Shown here in pieces: positions 1-8,224 of a stretch of 14,701 nucleotides of DNA; the stretch's first letter is position 1; every line of letters starts with the position of its first letter. The position numbers and the translations under genes were made by a program. Below the pieces are notes generated by a model. That model ran no database searches and was not told where the DNA came from. It saw only the letters and a list, made by a program, of their open reading frames with translations. Source of the stretch: Russula earlei (lineage: Eukaryota > Basidiomycota > Agaricomycetes > Russulales > Russulaceae); the NCBI GenBank assembly GCA_025769875.1, contig JAGFNK010001117.1, positions 1 to 14,701 on the forward strand, given 5' to 3'.

Positions 1-2
1 AC

Positions 3-174
3 TGCGAACAATATGAGACATCACATGATAACTCGTATGTCATCACAGACGACCAGATGCATGACAAACCACATGGACGGAACGTCGAAGACGATGTAGA
101 GAGCGGCGTTGAGAAATGAGGACCGCAGTGGGAATCACGCCATACCTATTTTGACCCCGACGGTCGTCCGTTTC
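3..174 (+). other. Open-frame fragment in left flank, possible broken gene
   Basis: One forward frame is open from position 3 to a TGA at 117-119, then open again into the terminus of the inverted-repeat element. The translation after the stop has a protein-like look (it contains FDPDGRPFL), but I recognise no family. If the element at 178-4427 and one TA copy are removed, this frame continues into 4430-4488 without a break before a TAA. That would suit a gene end interrupted by the insertion, but the segments are short and the open frame could be chance. Confidence 0.22.
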
Positions 175-247
175 TTACTGTCATTTTCATGTGACCTTGC
201 ACTTGCCATTTTTGGATGTCATTTCAAGTGCAAAATCAAAACTGCTA

Positions 248-801
248 GGCCCCTTTTACCAACTGAGAATTCTTGAATCTCGAACTTGAACTTGGATTTC
301 AGGATTTTCCGGGAGTGACAGGAATGACAGGTGTGATGTAAGTGACATAATAAACTAATATGAGTCCATTTCAAATATGAGTTATTTTCTGGTGTGATTT
401 GCTGGGTTTACATGTGATATGTAAAATATTTTTTCTAACCCTTCCTTCCACTCCTTCCAAGTGGGGTATTGCAAGCATGTCATTAAGGCAGAATATGTGT
501 CACCAATGTGTGGGTGCACATCTTTGTGCAAATTTTGTATGTGCAGCTCTGGTGAAAATGGGGCTGCAAGCACCCAGATGTTGAGCTTGAGTTGGACTGC
601 TCGACTCCGAGTTTGATGCTGACACATCATGTGTAACCCCAAATATGTGAATATGCAAATGACAACAAAAACAAATGCATATTAATTTATTATATACATC
701 ATATCACTTACATCACTCCTGTCACTCCTGTCACTCCCGGAAAATCCCGAAATCCAAGTTCAAGTTCAAGATTCAAGAATTCTTGGTTGGTAAAAGGGGC
801 C
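248..801. mobile_element. 554-bp MITE inserted in the left arm
   Basis: This is a palindromic element with terminal inverted repeats of about 101 bp (248-348 and 701-801) that begin GGCCCCTTTTACCAA. It is flanked by CTA on both sides (245-247 and 802-804). The opposite arm of the host element lacks it and has a single CTA, so the insertion is demonstrated internally. There is no coding capacity. A 3-bp duplication and GGCC termini suggest a PIF/Harbinger (Tourist-like) origin, although CTA is not the classic TWA target. A TA duplication with slightly asymmetric ends is the alternative. Inside the right TIR the unit GTCACTCCT is repeated. Confidence 0.85.
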
Positions 802-802
802 C

Positions 803-1270
803 TATAACTCAACAGCTTCTCAACAGATTGCCTTGAAACTTTGACAGTAGAGCCTTATATACTGTATCTAGGTGCAGCTAAAATATGGGAGCATAATATT
901 CTGTTCTTGAAATGTCAATTTTCAGGTGCTGACATGGGTGCAAAACTTTGAACTGCCATATCTCAACTGTTTCTCAACCAATTGACTTGAAACTTCGACA
1001 ATGGGATCTCATGTACAGTATCTAGGTGCAGCCCAAGAGTTGGGGTCTAATTCTTAGTTCTTGAAGTTTTGATTTTTGGGTGTGATCTGAGTGTGAAATT
1101 TCGAATTGCCATATCTCAACCGTTTCTCAATAGATTGCCTTGAAACTTGGACAGTAGAACCTTATATACTGTGTCTAGGTGCAGCTAAAATATGGGAGCT
1201 TAATGTTCAGTTCCTGAAATTTCGATTTTTGGGTGCCAATCTGCATGCAAAATTTCGGACCTGCCATATC
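803..1270 (+). repeat. Tandem 153/154-bp subterminal units, left side
   Basis: This is the mirror image of the right-side units. Boundaries after CTAGG fall at 872, 1026 and 1179, giving units of 154 and 153 bp plus partial units at each end. The core CATATCTCAACTGTTTCTCAA recurs in each. Each unit is closer to its counterpart in the other arm than to its neighbour, as expected if the arms are homogenised as whole arms or were duplicated as a block. Confidence 0.8.
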
Positions 1271-2442
1271 CATATGATCCCTCCCGGCCCACTCCTTCAT
1301 TACTACTTCCTTTGCTCTTATCCTGAGCACACTCTATGAGCCTGGTCAAGGATATATGGGCCACTCTTCTCTATCTGGATGGGTAACCAGCTCTTTGTCA
1401 TGATTTCGAATGCATGAATTGACTTGCTGGTCAACAATGGCGCCATGCAGATGATGTTTCCTCTGCAGGCGACAGCATCAATGGATCACCATGCAGCTAC
1501 TTTCCCTCAAGGCCATCCAAAGATACTCCTCTGTCTTTTATTATGAAACCCACATCTTACCTCGATCAATGTATCACCAAACAAAGAAGGGAGTATTGCC
1601 GATCAGCCCAGCAAACTTCGTTGGTCAGTTTGTCTTGAAGTAGGCAACTATATTTCTTGTCTTTGCCTCTATGTGGAGGGTCTAATAGATGCCATGTGTT
1701 ACTTGGAGTAACAATATTGTTCGTAACATGGACAGGTTCCACTCTAGATCCTCTGACAGAGCATGCGCTAGCGATCGCTACTGAGTTAATGAATCTCACA
1801 GGTAACTTGTTCATCCCCAGTCATGGGCCTTCCTCCATACTACGATCATCCCCCTCACCACCATCTTCCGCTCGCACCACTTCCACTTGCACTCTCACAA
1901 GGTCGTGGAGCCTTCCAATATTGCCCATAGGCACCCAAATGAGCGTGTCACCTCGCCTGAGCCTCCGTGGAGATTTCAAGCCAAGGAATGTGGCAAACAT
2001 TCACCAAATCATACATGTGCATCCTCACCATCCCTCCCTGACAGCTGCAAACCATGCTGACTCGAGTTATAAATCATTCTCCTGTTGATCCCACAAGCAG
2101 TTGCCACAGCTCCATGCTTGTTGATGCTGGTGGTCCCGGTGCCAGACACGAGAGCGCATCATCATGCCACCTCCCAACCTTGACCTCAAGGCAAAGCATC
2201 CACTGATAACTTGGATACAGACCCCACCCTCTCGCCCCCGCTTGATTCCTTCATGCCCCTTGCAATGGCAGGAGGACCGGTGACATTCTCCCTGATGTCC
2301 ACCCATGACAGATTTTCCTTTAACCCTGTTTGCTTCCAGGGCGACACATTGACCTGTGCTGAGTCGAGCAAGGTCAGTCCTTGTCCAGCTCCATGAACCC
2401 AAGTGTGCCCTTCTAAAGAGGCCCTTCCCAATATCAACTACA
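1271..2442. other. Element centre, no recognisable gene
   Basis: This stretch follows the abrupt end of the left arm. The open frames here are short and overlap on both strands, none begins convincingly or shows a known motif, and I can assign nothing to them. It could be captured host DNA or the decayed remains of a transposase gene. Confidence 0.4.
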
Positions 2443-2772
2443 ATGAGTGCGGACTCGTCAGACAAGGATGACAATGGCGGTGGGCTCCCAGCTTCTGGCC
2501 TCGTGGCACCCTGGGAGGTACTGTGTGGGTTGGCTGATGTCGCCATTCAACAGGCTGCCAAGGCAAGTCAATGCAAACACCCTTTCAGCTTATTTCATTC
2601 TTATGCCGCCATTGTAGGAGAGTGGCAAAGCAAGCAAACTGCAAAGTCACACAAGGTCGCCTTCTCCAGACCCCAGGTCAAGACGTCGACCATCCAAAGA
2701 ATGGAGGGTCCATCAGATGCCATGGCACCCCACGTCCTCAAATTCCCTGACGGTATGCAAAACCTCTTCTAA
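2443..2772 (+). CDS. Hypothetical 109-residue open frame in element centre
   Basis: An ATG at 2443 in the context CTACAATGAG opens 109 codons to a TAA at 2770-2772. The start is acidic and Ser/Asp-rich (MSADSSDKDDNGGG), followed by a more hydrophobic stretch around PWEVLCGLADVAIQQAAKA (about residues 26-44) that looks like a short amphipathic helix. GTATGC at 2753 could be an intron donor, so the frame may be a first exon. I do not recognise the family. It is the most gene-like segment inside the inverted-repeat element, but the long overlapping minus-strand frame and the lack of motifs keep this weak. Confidence 0.2.
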   Translation: MSADSSDKDDNGGGLPASGLVAPWEVLCGLADVAIQQAAKASQCKHPFSLFHSYAAIVGEWQSKQTAKSHKVAFSRPQVKTSTIQRMEGPSDAMAPHVLKFPDGMQNLF

Positions 2773-2816
2773 GCAGTCCTGTAAGGTGTCTGAGCCCGCT
2801 GACCAGGAAACTCACA

Positions 2817-3425
2817 TGACTTGCACTTGCCCCCACCTCCCTCACATCCCTCGCCCACGCGTCTTCCTTTCCCTTTGTCTCTCATCTCCCTTCCCCTCCT
2901 ATCATCCCTGCAACTATTGTCATTCCTTTCCCTCTTTTCACTTACCTCTCGCGTGCTCCTCTCAACATCATTCCCTCGCATCGCCCACTCTACGCCCAGG
3001 AACAGTGACGACACCTCAGCTTGATCGCGTCCAACTTCACCTATGCCTCGCGCTCCCTCATCTACATCCATCCCCTGCACCACTAGTATCTTTGTCTGCT
3101 TCATGCTCCCCACCCTTTCATCATATCACTCTCGCCCGTCGTCGACTCCCTTTCAATCCCACTCTCGCCCCTTTTGTCATCATCTCTCAAGCATCGTCCT
3201 CGCCCCTGCCACACACATATGTACGTACTTGGATCACACATGCACAGACGTCATTGCCACTCAATCCGAGGGCTCGCTGCCCACAGTGCCTCGCCCTGTC
3301 GTCCTTGCCGCACTGCCCCGTGCTCACGGACTTGCAATTGGAGCAGTAGGATTCTTATGCCATTGTCTTCTCATCCATGTTTTTGATTACCTAGTTCTCA
3401 CCCCACCTTTCTTCTACAGTATTTA
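2817..3425. repeat. Pyrimidine-rich low-complexity stretch
   Basis: The + strand is dominated by C and T (repeated CCCTCC, CTCGCCC and CATCCC tracts), so several + frames stay open together and translate to Ser/Pro/Leu/His-rich strings. Simultaneous openness in three frames is a composition effect, not evidence of coding. Similar but shorter C-rich stretches occur at 3530-3610 and 7140-7290. It could be an old promoter or UTR of a captured gene. Confidence 0.6.
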
Positions 3426-3832
3426 AGGCTAGTAGCTACAGTCTTGAATAGGAGGGAGCTTTTGCCTCTGCGTTAAAATGTCTCATCTGCCTGTGTGAAC
3501 CATTCCCTCGAGAACACACACACACCCTCTCTCACACGCACGTGTGCGTTGCGTTCCAGGGCACAACCTTGCTCTCCCCTGCTCCCTTCCACTCCTACCT
3601 GCCCTCAGATCAAGCCCCATGGACTCCACATGCCCGACCTGGTGCGCTACAGTCTGGAGACCTACTATCGTCCCACCAGTGATGTTTTCCGTCTGTCTCA
3701 CTGTATTTTCCTTGCTGTGGTTGCACGCTACAGCTGTAAATAGTCATGTGTAGGGATATCCTATCATGCTCAGGGTTGGTCAGCACCCCAAAACGTGAAA
3801 ATTCAACAAGTGAAACCCATTATTTGGCTGTG
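3426..3832. other. Element centre to right arm, no gene seen
   Basis: A TATA-like ATTTAAGG lies at about 3421 and CA-rich simple sequence at about 3515-3540. Otherwise I see nothing to annotate before a diverged half-unit of the arm repeat begins around 3780. Confidence 0.4.
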
Positions 3833-4378
3833 TCCAGATACAGTACATGAGATGATACTGTCCAAGTTTCAAGCCAATCCATTGAGAAATAGTTGAGATA
3901 TGGCAGTTCAAAATTTTGCATGCAGATTGGCACCCAAAAATTGAAACTTCAGGAACTGAACACTAGGCTCCCATATTTTAGCTGCACCTAGACACAGTAT
4001 ATAAGGTTCTACTGTCCAAGTTTCAAGGCAATCTATTGAGAAACAGTTGAGATATGGCAGTTCGAAATTTCACACTCAGATCACACCCAAAAATCAAAAC
4101 TTCAAGAACTAAGAATTAGACCCCAATTCTTGGGCTGCACCTAGATACTGTACATGAGATCCCATTGTCGAAGTTTCAAGTCAATTGATTGAGAAACAGT
4201 TGAGATATGGCAGTTCAAAGTTTTGCACCCATGTCAGCACCTGAAAATTGACATTTCAAGAACAGAATATTATGCTCCCATATTTTAGCTGCACCTAGAT
4301 ACAGTATATAAGGTTCTACTGTCAAAGTTTCAAGGCAATCTGTTGAGAAACTGTTGAGATATAGCAGTTTTGATTTTG
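3833..4378 (-). repeat. Tandem 153/154-bp subterminal units, right side
   Basis: Diverged tandem units start at 3833 (154 bp), 3987 (153 bp) and 4140 (154 bp), with a partial unit from 4294. Each starts at a CCTAGATACAGTA-like block just after GCTGCA and contains a GAGAAACAGTTGAGATATGGCAG-like core. Neighbouring units are diverged while the period is constant, and alternate units look more alike in their second half. A further half unit precedes 3833. Confidence 0.8.
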
Positions 4379-4430
4379 CACTTGAAATGACAAAAATGGC
4401 AAGTGCAAGGTCACATGAAAACAACAGTAA
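3897..4430 (-). repeat. Right arm of long inverted repeat (uninterrupted)
   Basis: This is the reverse complement of the left arm without the MITE, so it preserves the pre-insertion site (CTGCTATATCTC in reverse complement). The outer about 50 bp (4378-4427) form a unique terminal block. The rest consists of 153/154-bp tandem units that also run inward past the end of the inverted match to about 3833. Confidence 0.85.
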
Positions 4431-5193
4431 TAATACGATTGGTATCGTCGTCCTATCATTTATTAATCACCGGCCTGACTTGGAATAAGTCGGATTTGCT
4501 AACTCCGTGCATTGCATTTACCTCTCAAACCTGACCTTTGACAATATGTTTACTGTATGTACTATGCAGTCTTGGCAGCATCAAGCATTCGTCCACCTCC
4601 CCGCAGCAAGCCAACACCTGCAGGGAGCAACAAAATGTGGGACTGACACTTGAATACTGGTGCATGGTAGGCTACAGACCTTGTTCATTCCATTTCTCAG
4701 AGGATGTGTACGGAACGAAAGAGGGAATGAAAGACATATGTACAGGAATTTGTCGAAGCGCGCAGTGTGAGGTCAGAATAATATTTTGTTCACCTTAATC
4801 TTATCTAATCTTATCTATGTACGAAAAAGCGTTAGGTAAGGTGATAGCAAGATAAGCTGATAGCTTTTGACTAGCTTTTGACTTTAGCGGTGGGTTGGAT
4901 GATCAAGAATTGCCATAAAAGGTGATTGGGTTGGCAAGAGAATCAGGGGTTCAATCATGTGTTAAATTACACATATAAGTGAGTTGACAGTAGCATAACT
5001 ACTTACCTTTTTCCCTACCAAATCAAAAACAAATGTTATCCTGTTTCTGATTGACCAGCGCATCATCTGCCCCATCCACTCCATCTGCTGCTTCCAGCCC
5101 GAGTGCCCCTTGTGTGACACAATGTTTAAAGTTGAGGCATGCCCCTTCAAAGATCATTGCCAACTCTGGAAAGAGGGGAGATCTTAATTATGA
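4431..5193. other. Spacer between inverted-repeat element and MULE gene
   Basis: I find no convincing gene here. Two perfect direct doublets are present: TAATCTTATC twice (4796-4815) and TAGCTTTTGAC twice (4861-4882). The pyrimidine-rich run ending CTGATTGACCAG at about 5047-5058 resembles a branch site plus intron acceptor, so an upstream exon of the MULE gene may have been here. The frame at 5054-5193 (Ser/Ala/Pro-rich) may be a decayed N-terminal part of that gene. Confidence 0.4.
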
Positions 5194-5599
5194 CAGGAGC
5201 ACAGCAGATACCCCATGGAATGGCCGACAGCAGCCAATTTTGACACATGGCACCAGCAAGAAGAACTGGCTCATGCAATTGAATTGATTACATCCAGCAC
5301 CAAGCATGGGCAGGGATGGACAAAAAAAGTTTTCATCTGTTCCCACCAACTATCTGGGGGAGCTTTGCATTATGTAAAGAAGCACCCCGATCACACATGG
5401 AGATCCAAGATCAAGAAGATGGGTTGCTGTTGCCAAATAGTCATCAAATCATATGCGGACACACCTAATTCTTGGACAATACACAAGCAAGCATGACCAT
5501 GAAATCGAAATTGCTAATCTTGCTTACACATGAATGTCATACATAGCATGTGATAAAATTAGATCCTTGTTGTCAAGGAAGGTTGATCCATGGGAAATA

Positions 5600-5655
5600 G
5601 TAAGTGTGCATTGAATTTATTTTTAATCGCTAACCTAAAGGTATGTGATATTCAG
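5600..5655 (+). other. Intron 1 of MULE pseudogene (56 bp)
   Basis: The intron has donor GTAAGT, branch-like CTAAC at 5630-5634 and acceptor TTCAG. Removing it joins VDPWEI to DSSPDG in frame (phase 0). Size and signals are typical of basidiomycete introns. Confidence 0.8.
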
Positions 5656-6019
5656 GATTCGTCGCCCGATGGCAGCCGAGACCAATTCATCTCACTTTGG
5701 GATGTGAGCCACATGGCCCAGGAAATTGAAGATGACAATATCAGGCTGCATCCAGAGGATGCCATCTCCACCAGGCTCTGGTTGGACAGATTGAGAGATG
5801 AAAATACAAATGTATTTTACAAAGACAGGCTGCACAGTGCCCCATCTCAGTCAAATCTGCAGGAGTATGCATATGTGTTATGCATCCAGACCCCTTTCCA
5901 AATGGAGGCATTCCATCACCTCAGGAATGGCTTCATTGGTATTGATGCAACTCATAATATTACTCAATATCCAGACTTTTTATTATTTACCATGATTGCA
6001 TGGGATCACTGGGGACATG

Positions 6020-6071
6020 GTGCATAATATTTACTAAATGTCAATTTAGCACACCTACTTTTTCCAGATAG
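6020..6071 (+). other. Intron 2 of MULE pseudogene (52 bp)
   Basis: The intron has donor GTGCAT, branch-like TTACTAAAT at about 6031 and acceptor ATAG. Removing it joins WGHG to VPVAWML, the order expected in this transposase family. An alternative acceptor at 6067 would add residues and breaks the expected join. Confidence 0.65.
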
Positions 6072-6154
6072 GTGTGCCTGTTGCCTGGATGCTGGCATCC
6101 AATGGAACAATGGACACAATTTCCTTTTTTGTCTGTTGGGTCAGGGATGCCAGT

Positions 6155-6734
6155 TGTTATGGCGTTGCAGCCGTTAGAGTGTTAGCTCAGGGTTCAATGG
6201 GGCCAAGTCCCAGTGACTTGGTTCAAGGGTTCAGTGGGACTGGCTCAAAGAGACCAGATCAAGGGTTTAGCGTCTTCAAGACTAAGTCAGACAATGACTC
6301 AGCCCACAGACAGAGTCAATCTTCTGGTTTCACAGAAGAGGAGGACAATGAGAGAGAGGCAGAGGAGGAAGAGGAACACAAGGGTTCCTTGAGGTGTGCC
6401 CAGGTCAAGCAGAGTATAGGCCAGCACAAGCAAGTTGTGATTTGAGAGAGTGTACAGGGCAAGGGATGTGACAGGAAATGGGACAAAGCTAAGCTTGGGG
6501 CATTCCCCAGCTTTTACAGGTGCTTAAATACTGTATGTGGTGAGGCTGTACAGTACTATATGCGGAACAATAGATAAAGCTATGCCAATAGCAGAAAGGG
6601 ATCAAACAATAGATGAAACACCAAAGGTGAAACAATGAGTGACCATCAGCATCAAGGGATGAAATGGTAACCAAGGGGATCAGGGTGAGAAACACAAACA
6701 AGGGGTAAGTGCGAATAAGGAGGAAATTACAACA
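6155..6734 (+). mobile_element. Solo LTR, copy 1 (580 bp), TSD CCAGT
   Basis: It begins TGTTATGG, ends TACAACA, and is flanked by CCAGT at 6150-6154 and 6735-6739, which is the TG...CA plus 5-bp duplication structure of an LTR retrotransposon. It is homologous end to end with 10774-11378. Deleting it with one CCAGT joins VRDAS to LAFQLSIIMTDHD in the MULE frame. No internal retroelement sequence is present, so the rest was probably lost by LTR-LTR recombination. A purine-rich block lies at about 6334-6392 and a TACAGTACTATA block at about 6549. Orientation is assigned to match copy 2 and is not proven. Confidence 0.93.
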
Positions 6735-7048
6735 CCAGTCTGGCTTTCCAGCTGTCTATTATCATGACAGATCATGATGCCGTGCAGATTGCTGCCCTCA
6801 AGATTGCCTATCTGGGAAGTTGGATATGGCTTTGCAAATGGCACGTGTTGCGCGTGATGCGATCACACTTTAATACAACCAAATTTCCTGATCTGTGGGA
6901 TAAGATCAAGAGATGGGTACATACAGATGATCAGGCCAACTTTCTGCAAATCTGGGAGGAGATCTCCACTGATCCTCAGGTCCCACAAAGTTTTGTGAAC
7001 TACCTTGGATGTGAATGGATGCCTGTGGTGCATATGTGGTCCATGGTG

Positions 7049-7494
7049 TAAGGTGACTTGCGAGCTTGCCCATGGAACAGGCTAGTCTGACAAAGTGCCA
7101 CCCACTGTGAGAAACCAGCCAGCAGTCGAACGACAGGCACAAACGCCCAACACACACACCACGCAACTCCCTCTCTCCCACCACCAGTCATGCACACATG
7201 CTGCCTTGCCCTCTGCCTTGGCCTTCAACACACCCACCCACCCTCTCCACCGCCTCCAGAGTCACTACTGCTCACACCCAATCGCATGCTCACCCACCAT
7301 TGCCTCACCAGGCAAAAAGCCCACAACACCTTAAACCTGGCCGACCACCCTGTTACCAAGTGGTTTGGGGTCCGGAAGATGCCGGAACACCTGAACTATG
7401 GACTGCACTGTTTGCATTATGCGTGCGTCAGATCTTGATCATTTATGTTCCTTGATATCACATTTGGAGCGCGTTGATCGTATCTTTCAGAAGA
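7049..7494. other. Spacer between MULE fragment and Gypsy LTR, no gene seen
   Basis: This begins where the MULE frame stops and ends at the TG of the putative Gypsy LTR. The middle (7140-7290) is C-rich with open Pro/His/Ser/Leu-rich frames that look compositional. I see no continuation of the transposase and no known motif. Confidence 0.45.
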
Positions 7495-7502
7495 TGTACT
7501 GA

Positions 7503-7632
7503 AGAAGCAATGAGTAGCATTGCTTCTGTCCCAGATGTTCCTGTACTGCCACGTACGTCGATTCCTTGATTGGGGAAGCACTTAATGCTTCCAGCACCGA
7601 GATTGTTTACATAGAAGCAACCTCGCTTCTAT
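7503..7632 (+). repeat. Three GAAGC/GCTTC hairpins in the LTR U3
   Basis: Three perfect inverted repeats lie in a row, each with GAAGC on one arm and GCTTC on the other: AGAAGCAAT/ATTGCTTCT (7503-7511, 7519-7527), GGAAGCA/TGCTTCC (7574-7580, 7586-7592) and ATAGAAGC/GCTTCTAT (7611-7618, 7625-7632). A fourth GCTTCTATAG follows at 7645-7654. They sit 65-200 bp upstream of the TATA box, so they could be palindromic protein-binding sites. Confidence 0.65.
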
Positions 7633-7697
7633 GAGCTGCCTTTTGCTTCTATAGCACCAACCAGTACTACAGTAGCACAAACCTTATCCCTGAAGGG

Positions 7698-7707
7698 CTA
7701 TATATGG
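7698..7707 (+). promoter_or_regulatory. TATA box of the Gypsy LTR
   Basis: CTATATATGG lies in a GGGC...GCCC surround about 200 bp into the LTR, at the usual U3 position. Transcription would start a few tens of bases downstream and run into the gag leader. Confidence 0.5.
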
Positions 7708-8008
7708 CCCCCAGTCGTAACAGTTGAGCCCTAAGCTCAACTTAGTTTGCCAATCCCAAACAGTTGACTCCTACCCCGTCTGCAGAGCCCCTCTCATCTT
7801 GTTGTCATACTCTAGAAGGATCTAACACTCCTTCCCCTCCACGAGTATTGCTTGCTTGACTCAAGCATATCTGCATTGGTAGGACGCGTTTATAGACGCG
7901 ACCATTGATCTTATTTAAGGCACTTTGGAGCCTTAACATAAGTCGAGCTTCTATCACAGACATCGCTGTGAAAGCAAACCAGAAATAGGCAGGAAGCCTA
8001 AAGACTAG

Positions 8009-8224
8009 GATCTAGTCATCATAAGGTCAGCAACCTACGCTGAAGTAGTCAAGGGGGAGAATCTATACAGACCTCTCCACGACAAGAAGAAGGTGTACTA
8101 CGTGACTCTTGACAAGCAGCACAGTTGGACACATGCATACTTCTGTAAAGACCCCTACTGTCATTGGCATAGACAGTGGTAAGAGGGCAGACAAGTCCCG
8201 ACTCCCTAGGAAAGGCAGTGGTGA
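8009..8224 (+). pseudogene. Broken 5' end of gag
   Basis: In the same frame as gag, codons from 8009 read a plausible protein (SATYAEVVKGENLYR, then HAYFCKDPYCHWHRQW with closely spaced Cys and His) up to TAA at 8180-8182, then TAG at 8207-8209 and TGA at 8222-8224. The +1 frame is open across about 8172-8262 (SGKRADKSRLPRKGSGEW), so a pair of compensating indels may explain the stops. No ATG is present in frame; ATA at 8021-8023 may be a decayed start. This suggests that gag originally began about 200 bp upstream of its present open frame. Confidence 0.45.

Larger units (their letters stand above)
175..1270 (+). repeat. Left arm of long inverted repeat (split by MITE)
   Basis: Positions 175-247 and 803-1270 match the reverse complement of 4430-3897. 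Pairing stops abruptly after GCCATATC at 1270. Excluding the 554-bp MITE and one CTA copy, the arm is about 541 bp, against 534 bp on the right. If transcribed through, the two arms could fold into a long hairpin and feed small-RNA production; that is inference. Confidence 0.85.
178..4427. mobile_element. Long-inverted-repeat DNA element (~4.25 kb), probably non-autonomous
   Basis: The two ends are reverse complements over about 535 bp (175-247 plus 803-1270 against 3897-4430). The outermost bases read CTGT at the left and ACAG at the right, flanked by TA on both sides (176-177 and 4428-4429), so a TA target duplication is possible. The inverted match actually extends to TTACTGT/ACAGTAA, so the exact terminus and the superfamily are uncertain. 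I found no transposase motif in the 2.6-kb centre. The long arms built of tandem units resemble foldback-like or MULE-like elements, but that is analogy only. A MITE interrupts the left arm. Identity between arms is high by eye, with a 4-bp indel near 219 and scattered transitions. Confidence 0.75.
5194..7048 (+). pseudogene. MULE transposase gene, frameshifted, truncated and LTR-interrupted
   Basis: It resembles fungal Mutator-like transposases, nuclear enzymes that cut and move their own DNA element. In order: an N-terminal FAR1/WRKY-GCM1-like zinc-binding region (FICS near 5330, KKHPDHTWRSKIKKMGCCC near 5375-5440, then HDHE near 5500), a linker, and the catalytic core with FIGIDATHN (first catalytic Asp at 5944-5946), GVPVAWMLASNG after intron 2, IIMTDHD (second Asp at 6770-6772) and LCKWHVLRVMRSHF. 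The core ends at HMWSMV with a possible donor GTAAGG at 7048, and the segment with the third acidic residue is not found. Breaks: a frameshift near 5465-5480, a TGA at 5531-5533, a solo LTR at 6155-6734 and loss of the 3' end. The true start is unknown; the first ATG in frame is 5215, with a TGA at 5191-5193 just upstream. Confidence 0.85.
7495..7938 (+). mobile_element. Putative 5' LTR of the Ty3/Gypsy element
   Basis: It starts TGTACTGAAG after GAAGA and lies directly upstream of a gag leader. It contains a TATA box (7698-7707) and a cluster of U3 hairpins. The right edge is uncertain: it could end at TTAACA (7938) or at ATCACA (7958), giving 444 or 464 bp. The 3' LTR is not in this window, so the boundaries cannot be checked by pairing. 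No clear primer-binding site could be fixed. Confidence 0.55.

Noticed and set aside
382..642. Open frames inside the MITE
   Set aside because: They are short, overlap on both strands and have no similarity I can recognise; MITEs are non-coding.
2067..2546. 159-residue minus-strand open frame
   Set aside because: It overlaps equally plausible forward frames, has no recognisable domain, and shows no supporting signals; left as unsupported.
2717..3349. 210-residue forward open frame
   Set aside because: It starts out of context, lies in C/T-rich sequence where several frames are open together, and is Ser/Pro/Leu/His-rich without motifs; a composition artefact.
3833..4378. CRISPR-like array
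   Set aside because: The units are 153/154 bp, contiguous and diverged, with no short repeat alternating with unique spacers, and the setting is fungal.
4796..4882. Short perfect doublets as a minisatellite or regulatory array
   Set aside because: There are only two copies each of a 10-mer and an 11-mer with no further phasing; too little to interpret.
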